Source: an uncultured Campylobacter sp.
GTDB taxonomy: Bacteria > Campylobacterota > Campylobacteria > Campylobacterales > Campylobacteraceae
NCBI RefSeq assembly: GCF_938045465.1
Contig: NZ_CALIBF010000182.1
Coordinates: forward strand, 1 to 13,462
Direction: 5' to 3'
DNA: 13,462 nucleotides
Both the position numbers and the translations under genes were made by a program. Position 1 is the first letter of the stretch. Each line of letters begins with the position of its first letter. This document shows, piece by piece, positions 6,622 through 13,284 of the stretch. The notes beneath the pieces were generated by a model, which saw only the letters and a list, made by a program, of their open reading frames with translations, was not told where the DNA came from and did not search any database.

Positions 6622-6644
6622 TATGTAAAATCCCTCCGCCTGCA
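6571..6644 (-). pseudogene. detached 3' end of a second DUF1963-type gene
   Basis: Read on the minus strand, this gives a C-terminal peptide containing YIFWCERTRVSAFFMQCT and then TGA at 6571-6573. The broken gene upstream ends YVFWCERTRVSGFFMQCT in the same way. The two differ by conservative changes (VLYVF against GFYIF, G against A) and by third-base changes such as TGC/TGT in the C before the final T. That pattern is expected of a diverged paralogue rather than of a very recent copy. No start or body is present: sequence similarity stops near 6625-6644, just before the stop of the 150-residue gene. I read it as the tail of a lost tandem paralogue. Confidence 0.7.
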
Positions 6645-6655
6645 ACGCGGCGTGC

Positions 6656-7108
6656 TTATAAGAATTCTTCAATGATCTCAAGCCGCTTAAATTTTACGGT
6701 TATCCTCTGCCTGCTCGCAAAGATAAAATCATACTCGCAAACGCCTCTAGGCTTTAGCGAAAATTGATGAACTATTAGATCGTTATTTTTAAAGCTCTTG
6801 TTGTCCGTTTTGAAGCGGACGGCTAGGACGTTTTTGAAAACAAATTTAAAATTTCTATCTCGGTAGGGCGATAAAAATTTCATCGTTAGTCTATCTTCGT
6901 TTTTTAAAATGGCGAATTTAAATTCAGTCAAAACGGCGTCGTGAAGGGTCTCTTTTGTATTAAACAGATACCTTTTCGGATCCGAGACAAACTGCCTGAT
7001 AGGCTTTGCTATTTCGTTTTCATTCTTGCGAAGCGACTTAAAATAATCGTCAAAATACCAAATATCGCCCCTTCTTTTTATTTTCGCCGTGATCATCCGT
7101 CCGTCCAT
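6656..7108 (-). CDS. unrecognised 150-residue protein, possibly immunity-like
   Basis: I do not recognise a named family. The protein is soluble, basic and strand-rich, with no signal or membrane segment. An LHDA motif at 55-58 is followed by alternating hydrophobic strands (EFKFAIL, RLTMKFL, FKFVFKNVLAVRF at 87-99). This LHDA-plus-strands layout resembles several small proteins found beside toxins as immunity factors, but that is only a resemblance. By eye its coding sequence is clearly more AT-rich than the flanking DUF1963-type gene, suggesting separate origin. The ATG at 7108 has only a weak upstream AAGAA; a second ATG at 7096 follows GGACGG and may be the true start. It sits between two direct repeats of a DUF1963 gene 3' end, on the same strand as its neighbours. 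Confidence 0.65.
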   Translation of the reverse strand: MDGRMITAKIKRRGDIWYFDDYFKSLRKNENEIAKPIRQFVSDPKRYLFNTKETLHDAVLTEFKFAILKNEDRLTMKFLSPYRDRNFKFVFKNVLAVRFKTDNKSFKNNDLIVHQFSLKPRGVCEYDFIFASRQRITVKFKRLEIIEEFL

Positions 7109-7126
7109 TTGCGCGTTTTTCTTAAA

Positions 7127-7183
7127 TTTTACTCACGTGCACTGCATAAAAAACCCGCTCACCCGCGTCCGCTCGCACCAAAA
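7127..7183. repeat. direct repeat, copy A
   Basis: Partner of 6565-6621. This copy is still attached to the body of the broken DUF1963-type gene and covers its last 16 or so codons and TGA (7133-7135). Confidence 0.9.
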
Positions 7184-8349
7184 CACGTACAAAACCCCGC
7201 CGCTGCCGAACATCACCTCGCCGCCTTGCTCGCAGCTTGGAAGCTCGCTGTCAAGCTGCATCAAAAACTCCATCTTTTCGCCGCATATCGGACACGTCGG
7301 CACCAAGGCACCCTATATCCACGAAGGCTCGCCGCCGATGCGCGCGAGGTTTTGCCTGCTGTTTGACATCCCCCAGTCCTGAGCCGCCCAGCGCGCGGGC
7401 GTAGGCGCAAGCGCGACCTCGCACTTCTTTATCGGCTCGTCCTGCACGTATTCGACCTGCGTCCGCTCGCCGATACGTCGCGGCATACCCTGCGCGTCGT
7501 GCTCGTAAAAGACTATCTCGCCTTCATTTATCTCTCTGATGTGCGCGGCGAGGACTAGGCGCGGCAGCGAGCGCACGGGCAAGTCACGGGGCAGCGGATC
7601 AAGCGTGATGAGATGAAATAGCGGATTTTGCGCATCGCCGTCCACCTCGTCCAAAACCCCGCCTAGCTTATATCCAGCCTCGCCGTTCTCAAGCCGCCAG
7701 GTCGGATGGTGCTTCGCCAGATGCGGCGCATAGGGCGCGCCGAAATAGCCGCGCGGAAAGATTATGTGATATACGCGCTGGCCGCAGTATCTTTTGAGCC
7801 TGAATTTCTCGCCGCCAAAGCAAATTTCATCGTTCGGCGCTTTTTGTGATTTATCGGAGTTGGCTTCGTTTGAGTTAAATTTAGAGTCATATTCGACTGC
7901 GCCCGCTTTAAGATTTTGCTCGCTTGAGCTTGCCTGGCGCCGCCGCATTCGTCCGCATCCATTTTTAAAATTTCATCTCCTGTCGCTTGCGTCGCGCCGT
8001 CTGCGTAAAATTTTGCCCGCTCAAAAGTAAATCCCACGGCCTCCAGCCAGTAGCCTATTATATATTCGAGCAAATCGCACGGGCGATCGAAAAAATCCTC
8101 CGCAAGCGCGAACTCGCAGGCAAATTTTACGTTTCGCGGATCGCGGGTTTGCAGCAGGCAGCTAAAAATTTTTTGCCGCTCATCTTCGCTCGTCTGCGGA
8201 TCCGCAAGCTTCTCACGCCAGATTTGCGAGCTCTCGTAACTAAGCCCGCGCCACGGATACTCCGCGTAATACGTGCTCTCGCTCGGCTGCAGTTTAAAAA
8301 GCTCGCCCAGATACGGGTGTAAAAACGGTGCGAACTCGAGACTTGCCAT
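7133..8349 (-). pseudogene. broken DUF1963 (YwqG-like) gene with frameshift and amber codon
   Basis: The start is clear: ATG at 8349 with AAGAGG eight bases upstream. The first frame encodes about 135 sensible residues (beginning MASLEFAPFLHPYLGELFKL, with LLQTRDPRNVKFACEFALAEDF helices). It then turns into Thr/Asn/Gln-rich out-of-frame sequence from about 7945. The reading continues in the next frame from about 7948 through a hydrophilic linker and a DUF1963-type body: EICFGGEKFRL, YHIIFPRGYFG, then LARIGGEPSWI. At 7313-7315 a TAG stands where DUF1963 proteins normally have Q after SWI. Past it the same frame stays open for about 59 codons: PTCPICGEKMEFLMQLDSE, GSGGVLYVFWCE, and TGA at 7133-7135. 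That is the expected family ending with its CxxC, MxF and YVFxC elements. So one coding unit carries two lesions. DUF1963 function is unknown. Either or both lesions could be sequencing errors, though the amber is a plain C-to-T change. Confidence 0.75.
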
Positions 8350-8373
8350 GGCAATGACCTCTTCGGCGTTTTT

Positions 8374-8745
8374 CTAGCGTGCGCTCTTTTCATCTCTGCC
8401 GCGTTGCCGTGCGCTTTCGCCCGTGCATTCGTCCGCCCGCGCATTCTCTCCCGTCTGTGCCGCGCTTTTGCTCTGCTGCGTTTCGCACCCCTGCGCCGCC
8501 TCTTCGCGTAAAATTTCAACCGCCGTAGCGATCAAAGCTTTAAAATCCTCCTCGCCCACGTAGCCCATAGCGTCCTTTAGCAGCGTGCCGCCCTCTTGCC
8601 ACCCGCACAGCAGGCTGTCCGCTAGCGTAAAATACGCCGCCGCATCACCTTGCAGCTGCCAAAACCGCTCGTATAAACCGGGCACCCTAAAGCCGTCACG
8701 TTCGAAATCTCGCGCCAGATTTAGCGCCTCATCCCGCTTATCCAT
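8374..8745 (-). CDS. unrecognised 123-residue protein
   Basis: No family recognised. Residues 1-82 look like a compact helical domain (LARDFERDGF, GLYERFWQLQGDAAAYFTLADSLL, EEDFKALIATAVEILREE). Residues 83-123 are a hydrophilic Glu/Arg/Ser/Ala tail of low complexity. There is no signal or membrane segment, so it is probably cytoplasmic. The start is well supported: ATG at 8745 with AAAAGGAA about six bases upstream. It ends 24 nt before the start of the broken DUF1963-type gene and is probably its operon partner. A -10-like TATAAAAT on the minus strand at about 8815-8822 could serve both. The basic, repetitive tail may itself be eroded coding sequence. Confidence 0.65.
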   Translation of the reverse strand: MDKRDEALNLARDFERDGFRVPGLYERFWQLQGDAAAYFTLADSLLCGWQEGGTLLKDAMGYVGEEDFKALIATAVEILREEAAQGCETQQSKSAAQTGENARADECTGESARQRGRDEKSAR

Positions 8746-8886
8746 CTTATTTCCTTTTGCAATTTTATTTTGATAATTTTATCGTAAATTTAAGTTAAAT
8801 TTTGAAGGCGGCTTATTTTATATGTCGAAATTCTATGGAAAAATATGGGAGATTAAATTCGGCGGCGAATTAAATTTTAAAAGTAC

Positions 8887-8908
8887 GCCGAGCCTCGTAG
8901 AGCCCGGC
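8887..8908 (-). terminator. likely terminator after brnQ
   Basis: GCCGAGC at 8887-8893 and GCCCGGC at 8902-8908 form a GC-rich stem with one non-Watson-Crick position; inner CTC/GAG can extend it. On the minus strand it is followed by GTACTTTTAAAATTT. It lies 24 nt beyond the brnQ stop. The plus-strand 3' side (TAAATTTTAAAA) is similar, so it could also work in that direction. Confidence 0.5.
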
Positions 8909-8932
8909 TAAATTTTAAAATAGCTCTTAAAT

Positions 8933-10264
8933 TTAAAAACTATCGTCTCTTTTTTCAAAGATCAGATGCAGCACGTAGCTCACGGCGAAGGTCAAGGTGC
9001 TAGGCACGATCCAGCCGAGCATCGAATCGTAAAACGGCATCATCTTCACAAACGACGTCACAAGCGGCACCGAAATCCCCAAAATATCAAGTCCGTTTAT
9101 GACGCCCTCGACTACGCAGACATAGACGCAAGCGCGGTAAATCAGCTTGCTTGAATCGATCCACGGGTTGATCAGCGAGAGGATTATCAGCATGATCGAG
9201 ATCGGATAGATGGCGACGAGCACGGGGATGGAGCCCTTGATGATGGTCGTAAGGCCGAAGTTTGCGACTCCAAAGCCGATCACGCACCAAGCGATCGCCC
9301 AGGTTTTGTATTTGATCTTGCCTTTCGTAAGCTCCTCGAAGTATTCGCTAGCCGAGCTTATAAGGCCCAGCGTCGTGGTGATGCAGGCTAGGAAAAACGC
9401 GCTGCCTAGGATCACGACGCCAATTCTTCCAAAATAATGATCGCTTACTCGCGACAGAAGCTCCGCTCCGTTGATATTCGGCGTATCCTTGAAAAGCTCC
9501 GCGGAGGTCGCGCCCAGATAGCCCAGCATAAAATATATCGTCATCAGTATGACGCCCGACATCATTCCCGCTTTTATGGTAGAGGTGACGAGGTGCTTCT
9601 CGTCACTAACGCCGGTTGCTTTGATGGCGTTAATTACGATGATGCCGAATGCCAGCGACGCAAGCGCGTCCATCGTTTGGTAGCCCTCTACGAAGCCCTT
9701 TGCTGCGGCGTGATCGACATACTCGCCGCTAGGAGCGACGAAGCTTCCGATAGGAAATAAAAATCCCGCGCCGAAAAGCAGCAAAATAAGCGCCAAAAGT
9801 ATCGGCGTAAGGTATTTTCCGAGCAGATCAACGAGCTTTGAAGGGTTCATACAGATGTAATAGTTCAGCGCAAAATATGCGGCAGAATAAACGAATAGCC
9901 AAATTTGAAGGCGCTCTTCCGCAATAAAAGGCTTAATCGCGATATCAAAAGGCATATTTGCCGCGCGCGGTATCGCAAAAAGCGGCCCGATCGTAAGATA
10001 TAAAAGCGCGGTAAAAACGATCGCAAACACCGGATCTATGCGGCGCACCAGGCTCTGAAGCCCCTTGGCGCGCGCGATGGCTGCGACGCCGAGTACCGGC
10101 AGAAGCACTGCTGTAGCGCAAAAAAACATTATCGCGATATAAAAATTCTGTCCGGATTCCCTACCGAGACCCGGCGGAAAAATAAAATTTCCCGCACCGA
10201 AAAACATCGCAAACAGCGTAAGCGATATCGTTAAAAACTGGCTTCTACTAAGCTTGCCCTTCAT
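8933..10264 (-). CDS. brnQ: branched-chain amino-acid carrier BrnQ/LIV-II
   Basis: 443 residues, normal for the family, with about twelve hydrophobic segments from residue 10 to about 430. BrnQ is a cation-coupled inner-membrane symporter for leucine, isoleucine and valine. The N-terminal block FAMFFGAGNFIFPPGLG (18-34) is the diagnostic unwound-helix motif of the family. Further family-like stretches are IGPLFAIPRAANMPF (92-106, where the usual last residue group is A-R-A), the segment around EGYQTMDALASLAFGIIVINAIK (193-215) with the characteristic DALA-x-LAFG, and the short C-terminal tail FEKRDDSF. The ATG at 10264 has AAGAAGG upstream and a TATAAT beyond that. It is transcribed alone, away from radA, and has a hairpin after its stop. 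It belongs to the sequence that separates ftsY from radA here. Confidence 0.95.
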   Translation of the reverse strand: MKGKLSRSQFLTISLTLFAMFFGAGNFIFPPGLGRESGQNFYIAIMFFCATAVLLPVLGVAAIARAKGLQSLVRRIDPVFAIVFTALLYLTIGPLFAIPRAANMPFDIAIKPFIAEERLQIWLFVYSAAYFALNYYICMNPSKLVDLLGKYLTPILLALILLLFGAGFLFPIGSFVAPSGEYVDHAAAKGFVEGYQTMDALASLAFGIIVINAIKATGVSDEKHLVTSTIKAGMMSGVILMTIYFMLGYLGATSAELFKDTPNINGAELLSRVSDHYFGRIGVVILGSAFFLACITTTLGLISSASEYFEELTKGKIKYKTWAIAWCVIGFGVANFGLTTIIKGSIPVLVAIYPISIMLIILSLINPWIDSSKLIYRACVYVCVVEGVINGLDILGISVPLVTSFVKMMPFYDSMLGWIVPSTLTFAVSYVLHLIFEKRDDSF

Positions 10265-10296
10265 CTTAAACCTTCTTTAAATAAAGTGAAATTTGT

Positions 10297-10302
10297 ATTA
10301 TA
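10297..10302 (-). promoter_or_regulatory. -10 box for brnQ
   Basis: Reads TATAAT on the minus strand, 32 bases upstream of the brnQ ATG, in an AT-rich stretch. No operator-like repeat is evident beside it. Confidence 0.6.
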
Positions 10303-10420
10303 GTTATAAATGTTTAAAACATATTTAAATTTAGCTCAAATTTAGCCGCAAATCCTCCCTCTCGTGATTTTTGATCCCGCAAACAGCGCGCAAGGCGGCT
10401 AAAATTTTAAAAATTTTAAG

Positions 10421-10426
10421 TATAAT
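10421..10426 (+). promoter_or_regulatory. -10 box for radA
   Basis: TATAAT, 47 bases before the radA ATG and preceded by a run of AAAATTTTAAAAATTTTAAG, the periodic A/T pattern typical of Campylobacter promoters. GAGGA at 10464-10468 is the ribosome site. Confidence 0.65.
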
Positions 10427-10473
10427 TTCGCGAAATTCAAGGCTAAATTTAGACAAAATGAGCGAGGATAAAA

Positions 10474-11823
10474 ATGGCGAAGATTAAAACCACGATTTTT
10501 GAATGCCAACACTGCGGCAATCAGCAAAGCAGATGGCTCGGCAGATGCCCCGACTGCGGCGCATTTGATAGCTTCGTCGAGGTCAAGCCCGCTCAGATTA
10601 AGGCGCTAAAAGAGATCGAGGGCGAGCTTGCCCGCGCCTCGTCCGCAAGCGCCAAAGCGATCAGCGAGATACAGATCGAGCAAATTTCGCGCATCGACAC
10701 CAAGGATAGCGAGCTAAATTTAGTCCTCGGAGGCGGCGTCGTGGAGGGCTCACTCGTGCTAATCGGCGGCAGCCCCGGCATCGGGAAATCCACGCTGCTG
10801 CTTAAGATCGCGGCAAATTTAGCAAGCGGCGGCCGCGCAGTGCTTTACGTAAGCGGCGAAGAGAGCGCCAGCCAGATCAAAATGCGTGCGCAGCGGCTGG
10901 GTGCGATAAGCGAGCAGCTGTTTTTGCTCACCGAGATAAATCTAAGCGCCGTGCTTGAAGAGGTCGAGCGCAGGGATTATAAGTTTATCGTCATCGACAG
11001 CATCCAGACGCTTTTTAGCGACAAGGCCCCCTCTGCGCCGGGCTCGATCACGCAGGTGCGCGAGATCACCTTCGAGCTGATGCGACTTGCCAAAGCGCGC
11101 GGGATTTCGATCTTCATCATCGGCCACATCACCAAAGAGGGCTCGATCGCAGGCCCGCGCATATTAGAGCATATGGTGGACGTGGTGCTGTATTTCGAGG
11201 GCGATGCGAGCAAGCAGCTTAGAATTTTACGCGGTTTTAAAAACCGCTTCGGGGCTACGAGCGAGGTGGGGATTTTCGAGATGGGGCCGCACGGGCTCGT
11301 AAGCGCCAAGGACGTCGCGAGTAAATTTTTCACGCGCGGCAAGGCGGTAAGCGGCTCGGCGATTACGATCACGATGGAGGGTACGCGCGCGCTTGTCGTG
11401 GAGATCCAAGCGCTCGTGTGCGAGAGCGGCTATCCGAAGCGCAGCGCTACGGGCTTTGATAAAAACCGCCTCGATATGCTTCTGGCGCTGCTTGATCGCA
11501 AGCTTGAGATCGGGCTTGGCGGATACGACGTCTTCGTAAACGTAAGCGGCGGCGTAAAAATCACCGAAACGGCGTGCGATCTAGCCGTCGTCGCGGCGAT
11601 CGTAAGCAGCTTCAAAAACCGCCCGATCAGCAAGGAAAGCGTCTTCATCGGTGAGGTGAGCCTAAACGGCGAGATCAGAGAGATCTTCAACCTCGATGCG
11701 CGCCTAAAGGAAGCCGCGATGCAGAAATTTAAAAACGCGATCGTCCCGATGAAGCCGCAAAACGCGCAGGGGCTTAAAATTTTTCACGCCACCGAGATCA
11801 CGCAAATTTTAGACTGGATGTGA
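10474..11823 (+). CDS. radA: DNA repair protein RadA
   Basis: 449 residues, full length for RadA (Sms), the RecA-like helicase that helps branch migration and processing of recombination intermediates. A C4 zinc finger at the start (C11, C14, C25, C28, with RWLGRCPDCG) is followed by the RecA-type ATPase: Walker A GGSPGIGKST (98-107), VSGEES (126-131), Walker B FIVIDSIQT (171-179) and the RadA-specific KNRFG (256-260). The C-terminal third (about 285-449) is the Lon-protease-like domain with NVSGGVKITETACDLAV (356-372). All key residues are present. The ATG at 10474 has GAGGA five bases upstream. In C. jejuni radA follows ftsY directly (from memory); here it is more than 4 kb away with its own promoter. 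Confidence 0.97.
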   Translation: MAKIKTTIFECQHCGNQQSRWLGRCPDCGAFDSFVEVKPAQIKALKEIEGELARASSASAKAISEIQIEQISRIDTKDSELNLVLGGGVVEGSLVLIGGSPGIGKSTLLLKIAANLASGGRAVLYVSGEESASQIKMRAQRLGAISEQLFLLTEINLSAVLEEVERRDYKFIVIDSIQTLFSDKAPSAPGSITQVREITFELMRLAKARGISIFIIGHITKEGSIAGPRILEHMVDVVLYFEGDASKQLRILRGFKNRFGATSEVGIFEMGPHGLVSAKDVASKFFTRGKAVSGSAITITMEGTRALVVEIQALVCESGYPKRSATGFDKNRLDMLLALLDRKLEIGLGGYDVFVNVSGGVKITETACDLAVVAAIVSSFKNRPISKESVFIGEVSLNGEIREIFNLDARLKEAAMQKFKNAIVPMKPQNAQGLKIFHATEITQILDWM

Positions 11824-11924
11824 GACGGCGCGTTTCTTGGCTTCGGCTTGGCGGTCGGCGCGAGCAGGCGAAAATGGACTTTGAGCGGCAAGGGATGCGT
11901 TGCTTTTGCATGGGCGCGGCGAAG

Positions 11925-11945
11925 GGCGCAAGTGCGCCGCTTTTT
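11925..11945 (+). terminator. likely intrinsic terminator for radA
   Basis: GGCGCA at 11925-11930 pairs with TGCGCC at 11933-11938 across a 2-nt gap (in practice about five pairs with a 4-nt loop). It is followed by GC and then TTTTT at 11941-11945. It is a GC-rich stem plus a T run, about 100 nt past the radA stop. Confidence 0.55.
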
Positions 11946-12018
11946 GCATGGCTCACAAGCAAGCGCAAATGAGCTTGATCGCTAAGGCGCGATTTTTGGA
12001 ATTTCACGTATCGTAGCG

Positions 12019-12038
12019 GCTCAAAAATTCGTTTGAGC
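12019..12038 (+). terminator. second hairpin downstream of radA
   Basis: GCTCAAA at 12019-12025 and TTTGAGC at 12032-12038 form a perfect 7-bp stem with a 6-nt loop, followed by TTTAAAAC. It may be a backup terminator; the T run is short. Confidence 0.35.
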
Positions 12039-12477
12039 TTTAAAACGGCTCGGCGACGGTGCGGTTAAAATTTAATCATTCGCGCCGCATCCCAGGCCAA
12101 TACAAGGCGAGTGCTTTGCGGCGCAAAGCCAAGCCCGATAGGTTCTTGCGTCGCACAAAATTCTATCGCGGCGCACAGGACGTATCGCATGGGGCTAAGA
12201 GCCGGTAAAATTTTAGCGGCGCCAAGCTCTCATGCGCGGGTGCGGATACCACAAGCAAAGTATCGCGCGCCGAGCCGAATGAGCGCTGCTGCAACACGCT
12301 GCAACCTAGGGGGCTTGCTAACGAGACGCTACGCAAGCCAAAGCGCGCAGGTCCGCCTCACGTAGCCAAAAGACAAAGCCTACAAGGCGGCAAGATAGCA
12401 ACGCAGCGAGAGCGCGATGAAATTTTAACGCAGGCCGCATAAGCCGTCGGCAAAGCCTAATTCTACGGACAGATTCC

Positions 12478-12525
12478 GCGGATAAAATTTACTAAATTTA
12501 GCGCGGATAAAATTTCATAAATTTA
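12478..12525. repeat. two 23-bp tandem units before the membrane-protein gene
   Basis: GCGGATAAAATTT followed by two bases and TAAATTTA occurs at 12478-12500 and again at 12503-12525, a period of 25 bp. The units differ only at two adjacent positions (AC against CA). The second unit ends 15 bases before the ATG at 12541. The spacing, near 2.5 helical turns, and the location would suit a binding site or part of the promoter. Confidence 0.7.
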
Positions 12526-12540
12526 AACGGAAAGGTGTGT

Positions 12541-13284
12541 ATGAGCCCAAACGTAATCGTCAAATTCGTCATTTTGTTTTTCATCAAAGCCCGCAGCCTA
12601 AACGTCAAATTTAGCAGGCTGGACGCCGTCGTGTCGCGCGCCTACGCCAAATACGGGACGGTGTTTAAGCTAAGCGTACCGCTACTTGCCACAGCATCGG
12701 CGTTTGCGCTGTTTAACCTATACGATTTTGCCAAAGCCAACTACGCGCTGACGATCTTTTTGCTCGCTTTGGGCTCGCCACTGCTTACGTATAGCTTTTT
12801 TAAGGCGATAAAATCGGCGATGACCTTCGCGCTATTTGTGATCCCCTTTGCGGCGGTGTTTGCGATCATCGCGGTGACGGGCGCACAAAAGCTTGATAAC
12901 TCGCTAAATTTCAACATCGTCTTTCCGCTGTTTTTCACCCTCGTGTGGTTTGCGATGTCGGTGATCGCCGACGAGGACGTGGCGCAGATCATGAATAAAA
13001 TCGTATCGAAGCTCTCCACACTTTTCGTGACGATTTTCATCCTTTATAACTATGAGGCGCTGCACGGGATTTTAACCGCGGGCTCGGGAGGGTATCGCGC
13101 TAGCGGCGATGATCTGACCGCGCTTGATCTTGTATTTATGACGATTAGATTTTTTACGCTGCCTTCGATTTTTACGCTTATGATTTTTGAGATTAAGGAT
13201 TATCTTTTTACGAGATACAGCGCGTTCGTGCAGGCTCAGCAGGAGCGCGTAGAGGATTTAAAAAATTCCAAGGGCTCGAAGTAA
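12541..13284 (+). CDS. polytopic membrane protein of unknown function
   Basis: I do not recognise the family. 247 residues with six likely membrane helices at about 41-62, 68-87, 94-113, 124-143, 158-172 and 195-217. A positively charged, partly hydrophobic N-terminus (VIVKFVILFFIKARSLNVK) may lie along the membrane. A short, charged C-terminal tail (QAQQERVEDLKNSKGSK) is probably cytoplasmic. The loop GSGGYRASGDD (181-191) is glycine-rich. No transporter or enzyme signature is visible. I start at ATG 12541, five bases after AAAGG; a GTG two codons earlier would overlap that ribosome site. It is preceded by the tandem repeat at 12478-12525 and appears to be transcribed alone. Confidence 0.75.
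   Translation: MSPNVIVKFVILFFIKARSLNVKFSRLDAVVSRAYAKYGTVFKLSVPLLATASAFALFNLYDFAKANYALTIFLLALGSPLLTYSFFKAIKSAMTFALFVIPFAAVFAIIAVTGAQKLDNSLNFNIVFPLFFTLVWFAMSVIADEDVAQIMNKIVSKLSTLFVTIFILYNYEALHGILTAGSGGYRASGDDLTALDLVFMTIRFFTLPSIFTLMIFEIKDYLFTRYSAFVQAQQERVEDLKNSKGSK

Larger units (their letters stand above)
11824..12540. other. GC-rich stretch without a convincing gene
   Basis: About 715 bp between radA and the membrane-protein gene. Most of it, roughly 11824-12060 and 12080-12420, is visibly richer in GC and poorer in AAATTT words than the other gaps. Short hairpins recur: GGCGCA/TGCGCC at 11925-11938, GCTCAAA/TTTGAGC at 12019-12038, GCTTTGC/GCAAAGC at 12113-12129. An 84-codon plus-strand open stretch begins at GTG 12111 but has no ribosome site and no protein-like pattern. 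I see no match to tmRNA, RNase P or SRP RNA hallmarks. It could be decayed coding sequence, or the site of an unknown RNA. Confidence 0.5.

Noticed and set aside
7762..7948. Two overlapping DUF1963-region frames considered as separate overlapping genes or programmed frameshifting
   Set aside because: No slippery heptamer or stable downstream structure is apparent. One frame is noise over the overlap, and the second lesion (amber) argues for decay instead.
8127..8519. 130-codon arginine-rich minus-strand frame across the 123-residue gene and the broken gene
   Set aside because: Very high Arg content is typical of an out-of-frame shadow, and it overlaps two genes with good starts.
8746..8932. 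Small gene or RNA between brnQ and the 123-residue gene
   Set aside because: Only AT-rich sequence, a likely promoter and the brnQ hairpin are seen; no open frame with a ribosome site.
12111..12365. 84-codon open stretch on the plus strand
   Set aside because: Begins at GTG inside a hairpin with no ribosome site. Cys/Arg/Ala/Ser-rich residues look like translated non-coding GC-rich DNA.
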